Positions 54,736 to 63,631 of a stretch of 64,000 nt of DNA are shown in pieces. Made by a program: the position numbers and the translations under genes. Within the stretch, counting starts at the first letter, position 1. Each line of letters starts with the position of its first letter. The DNA is taken from contig CAJULW010000038.1 in NCBI GenBank assembly GCA_910587515.1, positions 24,761 through 88,760 of the forward strand. Direction: 5' to 3'. The stretch comes from an uncultured Duncaniella sp. Its GTDB lineage: Bacteria > Bacteroidota > Bacteroidia > Bacteroidales > Muribaculaceae. The notes beneath the pieces are model-generated. The model was not told the origin of the DNA, did not search any database, and saw only the letters and a list, made by a program, of their open reading frames with translations.

Positions 54736-55517
54736 AACAGATATTTGCATTTCTTCTCATTTCGCTATTTTCGTGTGGATCATCGTTGAGAGCTGATTCT
54801 TCACTTCCGCAACAAGCGGATTCGGCATATACCACTGACAATTTCAAGGAGGCGGCCGAAATCTATCAGCATATCATAAATGAAGAAGGAAGTTCAGCCG
54901 AACTTTTATATAATCTCGGCAACTGCCATTACCGCATGGGAGAAATAGGCAAAGCTATACTCGCATACGAGAGGGCACTAAGAATAGACCCTACCTTTGA
55001 GGACGCAAAAATCAATCTTGAATTTGTGAACGAAAAAATAGCAGACAGGCCCGGAGAAAGAGGGACTTTCCTCGGAAACGCACTCGATGCAGCAGCCAAT
55101 TCCGCAAAATCAAACACATGGGCATGGATGGCATTGATATGTTTCTCTCTCGCTCTTTTCGGGATTATCGCATACATGTTTTCAAGCACTGTCATTATAC
55201 GCAAAATCGGATTTTTCGGAGGTTTTACAACCATATTGGCAAGCGGCTGTCTAATCTATTTAGCTTATCGCTCGGCAAACATAGCCGGTGCCGATGACAT
55301 CGCTATAATAACCTCTCCTTCCACTATACTCAGCACATCTCCTCGTGCACCAAAGGACCGCACACAAGAAGCAATGCTTCTACACGAAGGCACAAAAGTC
55401 ACCATACTTGATTCCGTTCGCTCGACCACAGATTCTGTTAATTCTTTATGGTACGACGTGGAAGTTGACAATGCCCACAGAGCCTGGATTAACGCATCTG
55501 ACATCGAGAAAATATAA
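54732..55517 (+). CDS. batE: Aerotolerance protein BatE (TPR-SH3)
   Basis: The 261-residue exported protein has a signal peptide with a possible lipobox-like FSCGSS, TPRs (about 25-95, ELLYNLGNCHYRMGEIGKAILAYERAL), two membrane helices (about 130-152 and 158-178) and a C-terminal SH3-like domain (about 190-258, ending DVEVDNAHRAWINASDIEKI). It is the last gene of the Bat operon, which runs from moxR without large gaps. Confidence 0.92.
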   Translation: MKQIFAFLLISLFSCGSSLRADSSLPQQADSAYTTDNFKEAAEIYQHIINEEGSSAELLYNLGNCHYRMGEIGKAILAYERALRIDPTFEDAKINLEFVNEKIADRPGERGTFLGNALDAAANSAKSNTWAWMALICFSLALFGIIAYMFSSTVIIRKIGFFGGFTTILASGCLIYLAYRSANIAGADDIAIITSPSTILSTSPRAPKDRTQEAMLLHEGTKVTILDSVRSTTDSVNSLWYDVEVDNAHRAWINASDIEKI

Positions 55518-55725
55518 TACTGAAACATTAATTATTGACATACAAAAAGTTAAAACCATCCGCATCACATAAAGCCCAAAAAGTGTTATTAAACATACAT
55601 TTTTTTATCTGATTTTATTTGTCGGAATAGAAATTAAAACTTAATTTAGTGACGTGGATAGATTATTCCATTGTATTCAAAACCTAATTAAATTCAGTAT
55701 TAACCCCCAAACACCTATAAGTATC

Positions 55726-55986
55726 ATGACTAAAACTATCTCGTTCAACGACCTGCGCCGTATCAAAGACAGTCTACCTGACGGATCAGTCCGTCAGATT
55801 GCCGATAAGCTGAATGTCACTCCTCAGACAGTGAGAAATTACTTTGGTGGAACTAATTATGAATTTGGGAAAAATTGTGGCGTGCACATAGAACCTGGCC
55901 CCAACGGAGGCATTGTAGTCCTTGATGACACCACAATCTACGATATGGCTATTGAAATTATTCAAAATCAAGAAAAAGAAGACTAA
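55726..55986 (+). CDS. Small helix-turn-helix DNA-binding protein
   Basis: The 86-residue product MTKTISFNDLRRIKDSLPDGSVRQIADKLNVTPQTVRNYFGG... has a clear helix-turn-helix (SVRQIADKLNVTPQTVRNYF, about 21-40), then a short beta segment (GVHIEPGPNGGIVVLDDTTIY) and an acidic tail. It is a small protein of a Bacteroidales family with no assigned function. The frame extends upstream to 55654, but ATG at 55726 matches the family start. It lies 208 bases after batE and is followed by a strong hairpin. Confidence 0.8.
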   Translation: MTKTISFNDLRRIKDSLPDGSVRQIADKLNVTPQTVRNYFGGTNYEFGKNCGVHIEPGPNGGIVVLDDTTIYDMAIEIIQNQEKED

Positions 55987-56013
55987 ATTAAAAAATTAGC
56001 AGATAAAATCAAG

Positions 56014-56062
56014 CGAAAGAACAAAAAGTCGACAGCGATGTGTCAAACTTTTTGTTCTTTCG
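56014..56062 (+). terminator. Terminator after the small HTH gene
   Basis: CGAAAGAACAAAAAGT (56014-56029) is the exact complement of 56047-56062 around a 17-base loop. The tail is TCTATTTA. Confidence 0.75.
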
Positions 56063-56182
56063 TCTATTTAAAATGTCGATTATCTTAATCTCATTACAAC
56101 TTAGAAGGCCGTATTTACATGTCTAAACACCCTCTTTAATATCGGTCTCTATAGAATTTCCACAATTTATAAATAATCTATC

Positions 56183-57319
56183 ATGCAAACTGACAGACTT
56201 ATCACCGTAGCGATACATACATACGATAAAGCACATGAGCTGAAAAACATTCTTGAATACGAAGGAATCAAAGTAGCTCTCCAGAATGTGAACCTATCAT
56301 CACCGGTGGTATCAGCCGGAATACGAGTCAGGATACATGAATACGATCTACCTCTGGCTCTAAGAGTAATAGAAAATATAGAAATTTTCGCTCCGATGGA
56401 GGTAAAAAAATCACCTCAGGACGAAAACGAAATACTAGTACCTATTGATTTTTCGACATCTTCACGTCAAGCATGCTTTATGGCATTTCATTTGGCGGCC
56501 ATGCACAAAGCAAAAATAAAATTGCTCCATACATATATCGATCCGGTAATGACCAACAGTTCATCTCTTCAACTTACGGACGCAATGACATTCGATTCCG
56601 GACCAGAACAAATCTTACAACTTGAAGGAGACCATGAACTGAGTAAAATATGTCAAAAACAGATGAATGATTTTGAAACTTTGATAAAGGATAAAATCAA
56701 AGACGGAATCATACCTCCGGTTGTGTTCTCGTCTGAAATTGACGAGGGACTACCAGAAGAAGTTGTCACTGACTATTCATCCACACACCATCCACTGTTG
56801 ATCATAATGGGAACACGTGGGACCAATAAACAAAACCGCGACATGCTCGGGAGCGTGACAGCCGAAATTTTGGATAGCTGCCGTTCAACCGTGTTCACCA
56901 TTCCGGAAACCTTACGTTTCAAACGACCGGAAGAAATCAGGGAAGTTGTATATTTCGCATCATCACGACAACAGGATATACTTGCACTTGATGCCCTTTA
57001 CCGTCTACTTCCCGACCATTCAATAAATGTGACCCTTGCATATATGCCGACAAAAAAGAAGCCTATATGCGAAAAATCCTCTCTTAATAATTTACTACAA
57101 TATTGCAGGGCAAACTATCCGGCATATACATTTAAATCCATAAGTCTCTCATACTCTCATGAAATAGAAGATTTTAATGGGCTTGACCGAGAACGCAGAG
57201 TTGATCTGATAGCAGTCCCTACACCGCACAAAAACATATTCGCCCGTCTGTTCAACCCATCTCTCGCACATAAATTGCTTTTCCACGCAGATATACCAAT
57301 TCTATCGATACCTGTATGA
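56183..57319 (+). CDS. Tandem universal stress protein with N-terminal DUF2007-like domain
   Basis: The 378-residue protein starts with a short ferredoxin-like domain (about 1-70: RLITVAIHTYDKAHELKNILEYEGIKVAL, then LPLALRVIENI), similar to DUF2007 regulatory domains. A first Usp domain follows (about 88-245: EILVPIDFSTSSRQACFMAF, with the ATP motif GTRGTNKQNRDMLGS). A second, degenerate Usp domain (about 255-378: EVVYFASSRQQDILALDAL) lacks an intact G-2x-G-9x-G motif. Tandem Usp proteins are common; the added N-terminal domain suggests a regulatory input. Confidence 0.85.
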   Translation: MQTDRLITVAIHTYDKAHELKNILEYEGIKVALQNVNLSSPVVSAGIRVRIHEYDLPLALRVIENIEIFAPMEVKKSPQDENEILVPIDFSTSSRQACFMAFHLAAMHKAKIKLLHTYIDPVMTNSSSLQLTDAMTFDSGPEQILQLEGDHELSKICQKQMNDFETLIKDKIKDGIIPPVVFSSEIDEGLPEEVVTDYSSTHHPLLIIMGTRGTNKQNRDMLGSVTAEILDSCRSTVFTIPETLRFKRPEEIREVVYFASSRQQDILALDALYRLLPDHSINVTLAYMPTKKKPICEKSSLNNLLQYCRANYPAYTFKSISLSYSHEIEDFNGLDRERRVDLIAVPTPHKNIFARLFNPSLAHKLLFHADIPILSIPV

Positions 57320-57365
57320 AACGCTAAAATCATAGCCCCATAGAAGGCTTTTCGCCAAAAATTTG

Positions 57366-57373
57366 TAATTTTG
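57366..57373 (+). promoter_or_regulatory. Likely -7 box of purM
   Basis: TAATTTTG matches the consensus exactly, 62 bases before the purM ATG. The -33 element is unclear. Confidence 0.5.
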
Positions 57374-57434
57374 CCAAAAATTATTTTAAACCAATCCATG
57401 TTCACATTTGTTGAACAATCATGTAAAGTGAATT

Positions 57435-58601
57435 ATGAGTGACCAGCGTTACAATCTTCGTGGTGTATCCGCCTCAAAAGAGGACGTGCACAATGCTATC
57501 AAGAATGTCGACAAGGGAATATTCCCCCACGCCTTCTGCAAGATCATTCCGGATATTCTCGGAGGTGACCCGCAATGGTGTAATATAATGCACGCTGATG
57601 GCGCAGGTACAAAATCATCATTGGCATACGCTTATTGGCGCGAGACCGGAGACATTTCCGTATGGAAAGGTATAGCCCAGGACGCTCTCGTGATGAATAT
57701 CGACGACCTTTTATGTGTCGGTGCGACCGACAACATACTTGTCTCATCAACTATTGGTCGTAACAAAAACCTAATCCCTGGAGAGGTTATCTCTGCGATT
57801 ATAAACGGGACCGAGGAACTGCTTGCCACACTGAGAGAAATGGGAGTCGGAATATATTCTACCGGAGGCGAGACCGCTGATGTTGGAGATCTTGTAAGGA
57901 CAATCATTGTCGACTCTACAGTCACATGCAGGATGAAACGGTCCGATGTGATCGACAATGCAAATATAAAAGCCGGGGATGTAATCGTTGGCCTCGCGTC
58001 ATTCGGCCAAGCGAAATATGAAAAACAATACAACGGAGGGATGGGTAGCAACGGCTTGACCTCCGCGCGCCATGATGTTTTTGCCAAATATATCTCAGAA
58101 AAATACCCCGAAACATACGATGCGTCTGTTCCTGAAGAACTGGTATATTCCGGCTCAAAAAGACTAACAGACCAGATACCCGGTACAGGTCTGACAGCCG
58201 GAGAACTTGTATTGTCACCCACCCGCACTTATGCGCCCGTGATAAAAAGACTCCTAAACGAAATGCGTCCGGAAATAAACGGAATGGTCCACTGCACCGG
58301 AGGTGCGCAAACCAAAGTTTTGCATTTCGTGGAAAACAAACATGTCATAAAGGACAATCTTTTCCCTGTTCCCCCTCTATTCGAACTTATACAAAAAGAA
58401 AGCGACACTCCGTGGAGCGAAATGTACAAAGTTTTCAATATGGGTCACCGAATGGAAATATACGTATCTCCTCAATCAGCCGAAAAAGTAATGAAGATCG
58501 CATCTGACTTCGGCATAGAATCGCGTATCGTAGGACGGGTTGAGGACTCTCCTTCCAACCGTCTAACAATAGTTTCTCCTGCCGGAACTTTCGAATATTG
58601 A
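57435..58601 (+). CDS. purM: Phosphoribosylformylglycinamidine cyclo-ligase (AIR synthase)
   Basis: The 388-residue enzyme closes the imidazole ring in purine synthesis. Seen: NIMHADGAGTKSSLAY (about 48-63), MNIDDLLCVGAT (about 85-96), STGGETADVGDLV (about 141-153), and GHRMEIYV near the end. It is somewhat longer than the E. coli enzyme of about 345 residues. No other purine gene is adjacent, though purT lies in this window. Confidence 0.95.
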   Translation: MSDQRYNLRGVSASKEDVHNAIKNVDKGIFPHAFCKIIPDILGGDPQWCNIMHADGAGTKSSLAYAYWRETGDISVWKGIAQDALVMNIDDLLCVGATDNILVSSTIGRNKNLIPGEVISAIINGTEELLATLREMGVGIYSTGGETADVGDLVRTIIVDSTVTCRMKRSDVIDNANIKAGDVIVGLASFGQAKYEKQYNGGMGSNGLTSARHDVFAKYISEKYPETYDASVPEELVYSGSKRLTDQIPGTGLTAGELVLSPTRTYAPVIKRLLNEMRPEINGMVHCTGGAQTKVLHFVENKHVIKDNLFPVPPLFELIQKESDTPWSEMYKVFNMGHRMEIYVSPQSAEKVMKIASDFGIESRIVGRVEDSPSNRLTIVSPAGTFEY

Positions 58602-58677
58602 TCCCTTATAACGGGGATAGCCCTTCGTTCCGGAGTGAAGATATATAATATCAATTTTGAACGACCATTTACACTCA

Positions 58678-60072
58678 ATGAAAGGAACATATCCCCTATC
58701 ACTAACGGCAATCGCGCTATCGGTTTTGATCGTTGTTTCATGCAGCGGCAACCATAGCGCGCGTCAGCCGCAAACTGACGGTTCGTCCGATCCACACCAC
58801 TTTCCCGACACGTTAAAAGTCGCTACACTCTACAGCCCAGATGCATATTTCATATATCGCGGGCAAGAGATGGGATATGACTACGAACTAGTCACGGCAT
58901 TAGCCATAGATAAGGATATAGCATTAAAAATGGAGATTGCTCCTTCTTTGTCGCGAGCAATCGAAATGCTTGATTCCGGAATAGTGGATCTGATTGCATA
59001 CGAAGTCCCTGTAATAGCCGAATATAAAGGACGTTTGATTTCATGCGGACCCGAGACAGTTACGACCCAGGTTCTTGTACAGCCCAAAAAAGGAGACAAG
59101 GAAGTCATCACCGATGTGACTGAGCTTGTCGGTAAAGACATATATGTCGAAGCGGATTCCAAATATGAGGCACGAATACGAAACCTGAATCAAGAGGTCG
59201 GAGGCGGCATCAATATTCATACGGTCGATCGTGACACCATGATAACCGAAGATCTTATAGCAATGGTCAGTGAAGGCAAGATTCCTCTGACGGTTGTCGA
59301 TAGCGACATAGCACGTATCAACAAAACCTATTACAATGACCTCGACATAACCCTTCCCCTGAGTTTTGAACAGAAAGCCGGATGGGCAGTCGCTCCGGAC
59401 AAAGCATGGCTCGGTGACAGCATCAATGCCTGGCTCAACAGTGACAATCCCCGTCACGAGCAAGCCATATTGCTAAAAAGATACTTTGAAATGAGCAAAA
59501 ACGATCCGGGTGCGCGAAAATTCAATCTCAACGGAAATGCGGTCACACCATTTGACCACTTATTCAAACAATATTCCGAAAATTACGGATGGGATTGGAA
59601 ACTGCTTGCTTCACAGGCATATGTGGAAAGTAAATTTGATTCCACTGCTGTATCATGGGCAGGGGCGCGCGGACTAATGCAAATCATGCCCAAAACTGCA
59701 AAAGGATATGGCCAAACCGCAAAAAGCGTCATGAAAAATGATGTGGCAATCGAAACCGCGTTGAAACTTTTGCGCGATTTGGATAAACAACTGGCTTCTA
59801 AAGTGCCTGATGAAAAAGAACGTAAAAAATTTGTCATAGCTGCATATAATTCCGGGATAGCACACGTATATGACGCTATAAACCTTGCAAAAAAATATGG
59901 TTTGGATCCGAAAAGATGGGACAACAACGTTGCAAAAGCTATCCTTTGGAAATCAAACCCGCGTTACTATAAAGATCCTGTGGTAAAATATGGATATTCA
60001 CGCGGGCGGGAAACATACGACTATGTCAATCGTGTCTATGCATTCTACAGTAAAGCCAGGACAAAGGCTTGA
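58678..60072 (+). CDS. mltF: MltF-like membrane-bound lytic transglycosylase
   Basis: The 464-residue lipoprotein (lipobox VVSC, Cys22) has a periplasmic solute-binding-like domain (about 40-270: TLYSPDAYFIYRGQEMGYDYELVTALA). A C-terminal SLT lytic transglycosylase domain follows (about 300-450): ASQAYVESKFDSTAVSWAGARGLMQIMP holds the catalytic Glu, and KFVIAAYNSG is the second motif. It cuts peptidoglycan between MurNAc and GlcNAc. ATG at 58678 begins the signal peptide; the TTG at 58657 does not. Confidence 0.93.
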   Translation: MKGTYPLSLTAIALSVLIVVSCSGNHSARQPQTDGSSDPHHFPDTLKVATLYSPDAYFIYRGQEMGYDYELVTALAIDKDIALKMEIAPSLSRAIEMLDSGIVDLIAYEVPVIAEYKGRLISCGPETVTTQVLVQPKKGDKEVITDVTELVGKDIYVEADSKYEARIRNLNQEVGGGINIHTVDRDTMITEDLIAMVSEGKIPLTVVDSDIARINKTYYNDLDITLPLSFEQKAGWAVAPDKAWLGDSINAWLNSDNPRHEQAILLKRYFEMSKNDPGARKFNLNGNAVTPFDHLFKQYSENYGWDWKLLASQAYVESKFDSTAVSWAGARGLMQIMPKTAKGYGQTAKSVMKNDVAIETALKLLRDLDKQLASKVPDEKERKKFVIAAYNSGIAHVYDAINLAKKYGLDPKRWDNNVAKAILWKSNPRYYKDPVVKYGYSRGRETYDYVNRVYAFYSKARTKA

Positions 60073-60135
60073 TCCAATATATCTGGCTATTATCTATAAT
60101 AACTTAATTTATATCCATAAAATTATTAAACCGAA

Positions 60136-60684
60136 ATGAAAAGACGTTTTTTACCATTTGCAATCGTACTCGCCTTGACAGGTTCGATGATGACATCATC
60201 ATGTATCGGAAGTTTTGCACTAACCAACAAACTACTCAGTTGGAACCAACAGGTCGGAAATAAATTCGTCAATGAATTAGTATTTTTCGCATTTTGGGTC
60301 ATCCCTGTTTATGAAGTTTCTGCTCTTGCAGACGTTCTTGTACTCAACACAATTGAATTCTGGAGCGGAGATAATCCCGTAGCATCAGGCAAAAAAGTAA
60401 TAGACGGAAAAGACGGACGCTACATTGTTGAATGTGACGGTAAAGGTTACACCATAACATCTGAAAACGACAAGTCTGTCGTTCGTCTCGATTTCGACAA
60501 TAAAGAGCAATCATGGAGCGTGGAACTCCCATCCGGTGAAAACTACGAATTTATGACATTCATTGACGACACACATGTCTCAATGCCTACCGCAGACGGG
60601 ACAAGATGCGTCGTGGAGCTTTCCGATAACGGACTTATGGCCTACAAAGAAATGGTTTCGACCAATTATATGGCCGTCAGATAA
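60136..60684 (+). CDS. DUF3332 family lipoprotein
   Basis: The 182-residue product has a lipoprotein signal ending MTSSC (Cys23) and then IGSFALTNKLLSWNQQVGNKFVNELVFFAFWVIPVYEVSALADVLVLNTIEFW (in parts), the DUF3332 pattern, with a hydrophobic stretch of about 52-75. Function is unknown. It sits between MltF and VanZ genes on the same strand. Confidence 0.88.
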   Translation: MKRRFLPFAIVLALTGSMMTSSCIGSFALTNKLLSWNQQVGNKFVNELVFFAFWVIPVYEVSALADVLVLNTIEFWSGDNPVASGKKVIDGKDGRYIVECDGKGYTITSENDKSVVRLDFDNKEQSWSVELPSGENYEFMTFIDDTHVSMPTADGTRCVVELSDNGLMAYKEMVSTNYMAVR

Positions 60685-60711
60685 GCCTTTCACACCAAAA
60701 CATTACCTATT

Positions 60712-61125
60712 ATGAAATTTCTGCGATTCATTCCAACATATCAGTTAACGATAGCGGTAATCGTAGTTATTCTTTATCTTACCCTCCTTCCCAAACCATT
60801 TGGGGAGGAGGAATTACCATTGTTTCCGGGAGCTGACAAAATAGCACATTGTTGCATGTTCGGAGGACTGACATTGACATATATATTCGAGAGAAAACGC
60901 GCTCTCATACCATTGACGCTTTATCAATCATTAATATCAGCAATGTTTGTATCCTTGTTCGGAATAGCGATAGAATTTCTTCAAGAAGCAATGGACTCAG
61001 GAAGAAGCGGAGACATAGCCGATGGAATATCGGACATAATCGGAGCGTTTTCAGCTGTCCCTCTATGCATCATGTTACATTGGATCGACGTCGTAGTAAA
61101 GAATCGCCCCGGAAAGGATCTTTGA
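60712..61125 (+). CDS. VanZ-like family membrane protein
   Basis: The 137-residue protein has four hydrophobic segments and the VanZ-like pattern PGADKIAHCCMFGGLTLTY and GIAIEFLQEAMDSGRSGDIADGISDIIGA (about 83-111). VanZ-like proteins are envelope proteins with no firm function; VanZ itself modifies teicoplanin resistance. Its 3' end overlaps the priA 3' end by 51 bases. Confidence 0.88.
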   Translation: MKFLRFIPTYQLTIAVIVVILYLTLLPKPFGEEELPLFPGADKIAHCCMFGGLTLTYIFERKRALIPLTLYQSLISAMFVSLFGIAIEFLQEAMDSGRSGDIADGISDIIGAFSAVPLCIMLHWIDVVVKNRPGKDL

Positions 61126-63546
61126 ATTGGTCATTTCCACTCTTATATCGTTAAGGAGTTTTTTCACTTTAGATATAGAGGCGTTATTCTCTATTTTAAG
61201 CATTATTCGCCTGATATAGAGCGATTGAACCCTTGCCACATGGGGTTCGTCAGGCCCGTTGACACGATTGCCAAGAAGTTTTCGCAAGCGTAAAGCGAAC
61301 TCAAACGCGATATTGGATACGGCAGTCTGATCCTTATGTTTTAAATATATGTATATTATTCTGACAAACGGAGGATAATTATAAGTCTGCCTTTCCGCTA
61401 TCTCATGCTCATAATACCCTTTATAGTCATGATTTAAGAGATAACCGATAATCGGATGTGACGGATTGTATGTCTGAATAGCCACAGTCCCGTTGCCATT
61501 TTTACGTCCCGCGCGTCCTGCAACCTGCTCAATCATATTGAAAGCTCTTTCAGAAGCTCTGAAATCAGGAAAGTTTATTACGCTGTCAGCATTGACGACC
61601 CCGACGACACTGACTCGGTCAAAATCCAAACCTTTGGTTACCATCTGAGTTCCTATCAGGATGTTGGATTTCCCTTTTGAGAAACTTTCTATTATATTCT
61701 CGTAAGAATCTTTGCTCCTCGTTGTGTCAAGGTCCATTCTGGCAATGGACTCATTAGGGAAAAGCATGTCTATCTCCTCCTCGACTCTCTCTGTCCCATA
61801 ACCAAGTACTTCGATTCCTGGCTCCTTACATGCAGGACATATTTCCGGAACAGAATATGGTGTCCCGCAATAATGGCAAATAAGTTTGTCCGAATGACGA
61901 TGATAAGTAAGAGAAACATCACAATTGTCGCATTTCGGAACGTAGCCACATAATTTACATCGTGCGACCGGTGCATACCCGCGACGGTTAATGAACAGTA
62001 TGGATTGTTCACCTCTCTGCAAAGCCGAATTTACGAGCCGCTGTGTTACTTGGGAAAATGTACCGCAGACCTCACCTTTTTTTCGAGCGTCAGCCATATC
62101 CACCACCTTCATCTCCGGCAATCGCATTCCTTCATAACGTTCACTCAATTCTATAAGACAAAAACGCCCTGTCAAAGCCTTATAATAAGTTTCAATCGAA
62201 GGTGTAGCACTTCCAAGAAGGGTTTTCGCACCGTGCATCGACGCCACAACTATGGCCGCGTCACGTGCGTTATAGCGTGGAGCCGGATCCTGTTGTTTAT
62301 AAGCCGTCTCATGTTCTTCATCGACAATTACCAACCCTAATGAGGCAAACGGCAAAAAAACAGAAGAACGGGCTCCAACTATCACAAGCGGCTCGGAAGT
62401 ATTCAACAGTTTCTTCCATATATCGACCCTTTCATTGTCGGAAAACTTTGAATGATATATGACGACTTTATCTCCGAATACTTTCTGAAGACGCCTGGTA
62501 AGTTGAGTTGTAAGAGCTATTTCCGGGACCAGATATAAAGCCTGTCGACCATTGCGTAAAACATAGTCAATCAAATGTATATATATTTCAGTCTTCCCGC
62601 TTGAAGTCACACCATGAAGCAAAGTTATATCTTTTTCCAACCATGACTTATGGATCGCGTCGAGCGTGGTGTTTTGAATATCCGTAAGCTTTGGCAATTC
62701 TCCATTTACCAGCCCGGAAAAGCTGAAACGATTGACCTCTTTATGATAAATATCGATAATACCCTTTTTTGCCATAGAAGCGACAACAGTGGTAGTGACA
62801 CCGGCTTTTTCAATAAGTTCATGTCTTGTCACCTCAGTTGGCACATCCAAGCCTTGACGCATATATCCTGAAAGTTCTATCAAAGCTATCAAAGCCTTTT
62901 CCTGCATCGAGCCGCTCCTGACAGCACTGAAAGCGGAATGGATCTTCTCTGAGTCTCCTTTTCCGAAACTGAACCTTACATAAGTCTCTTTTCGCGAGCG
63001 ATAACGTTCCACAAGGTTCTCGGAAATCACTACCGCACCTTTATCAAGAAGAGAATTGACTATCACTCCGATATTTGAGAAACCTGTTTTCTTCCCTATC
63101 GCATCAAGAGTCTGTTTTTTATCACAACCGAGAATGAACTCCATTACAGTAAGTTCACGGACAGTCAAACGATCGTCCGCATCTTCTTCGTAGTCAGGAT
63201 TAGGTGTTATAAATGTTTCGCTCTCAATCTTAAGACCGGCTGGCACGGCCGCTCTCATGACTTCGCCCGGAGTACACAGATAATAGTCTGCCATCCAGTT
63301 CCAAAACTTCAACTGTGGATGCCTAACTATAGGGACTGTGTCCAAACAAAGCGCGATTTCCTTGACGTCATAGCCTTCAGGTTTGATAGGATTTATAGAT
63401 GATACAATACCAGTATAAAATTTCTTACGGCCGAAAGGGACGATAACACGTTGCCCGACATGGATAGCATCAGCCATCCCATCGGGCACACTGTAGGTAA
63501 ATGTGCCTGTAATCGGCACCGGAAGTAATACTTCGGCAAAAGTCAT
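61075..63546 (-). CDS. priA: Primosomal protein N' (replication restart helicase)
   Basis: The 823-residue helicase restarts stalled replication forks. The N-terminal 3'-DNA-binding domain starts TFAEVLLPVPITGTFTYSVP. Helicase motifs follow: LLHGVTSSGKTEIYIHLID (Walker A, about 313-331), LVIVDEEHETAYKQQDPAPRYNARD (DEEH box), LLGSATPSIE, and VAGRAGR. Between them is the zinc-binding region with eight Cys (CKLCGY...CDNCD...CHYC...CPACK). The start codon lies about 85 bases from the RNase P RNA, which is divergent. Confidence 0.96.
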   Translation of the reverse strand: MTFAEVLLPVPITGTFTYSVPDGMADAIHVGQRVIVPFGRKKFYTGIVSSINPIKPEGYDVKEIALCLDTVPIVRHPQLKFWNWMADYYLCTPGEVMRAAVPAGLKIESETFITPNPDYEEDADDRLTVRELTVMEFILGCDKKQTLDAIGKKTGFSNIGVIVNSLLDKGAVVISENLVERYRSRKETYVRFSFGKGDSEKIHSAFSAVRSGSMQEKALIALIELSGYMRQGLDVPTEVTRHELIEKAGVTTTVVASMAKKGIIDIYHKEVNRFSFSGLVNGELPKLTDIQNTTLDAIHKSWLEKDITLLHGVTSSGKTEIYIHLIDYVLRNGRQALYLVPEIALTTQLTRRLQKVFGDKVVIYHSKFSDNERVDIWKKLLNTSEPLVIVGARSSVFLPFASLGLVIVDEEHETAYKQQDPAPRYNARDAAIVVASMHGAKTLLGSATPSIETYYKALTGRFCLIELSERYEGMRLPEMKVVDMADARKKGEVCGTFSQVTQRLVNSALQRGEQSILFINRRGYAPVARCKLCGYVPKCDNCDVSLTYHRHSDKLICHYCGTPYSVPEICPACKEPGIEVLGYGTERVEEEIDMLFPNESIARMDLDTTRSKDSYENIIESFSKGKSNILIGTQMVTKGLDFDRVSVVGVVNADSVINFPDFRASERAFNMIEQVAGRAGRKNGNGTVAIQTYNPSHPIIGYLLNHDYKGYYEHEIAERQTYNYPPFVRIIYIYLKHKDQTAVSNIAFEFALRLRKLLGNRVNGPDEPHVARVQSLYIRRIMLKIENNASISKVKKLLNDIRVEMTNSKILSGAILYYDVDPM

Positions 63547-63617
63547 TAGGTCGATAAATATGAAATGTAAAAATACGATATTTTTACATCAATCACAACG
63601 TATTTGAAATTTATTCG

Positions 63618-63625
63618 TAACTTTG
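63618..63625 (+). promoter_or_regulatory. Promoter -7 box of rnpB
   Basis: TAACTTTG matches TAnnTTTG exactly and lies 6 bases before the start of the conserved RNA. I see no good -33 element; A/T-rich sequence lies at about 63575-63590. Confidence 0.65.
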
Positions 63626-63631
63626 TATTCG

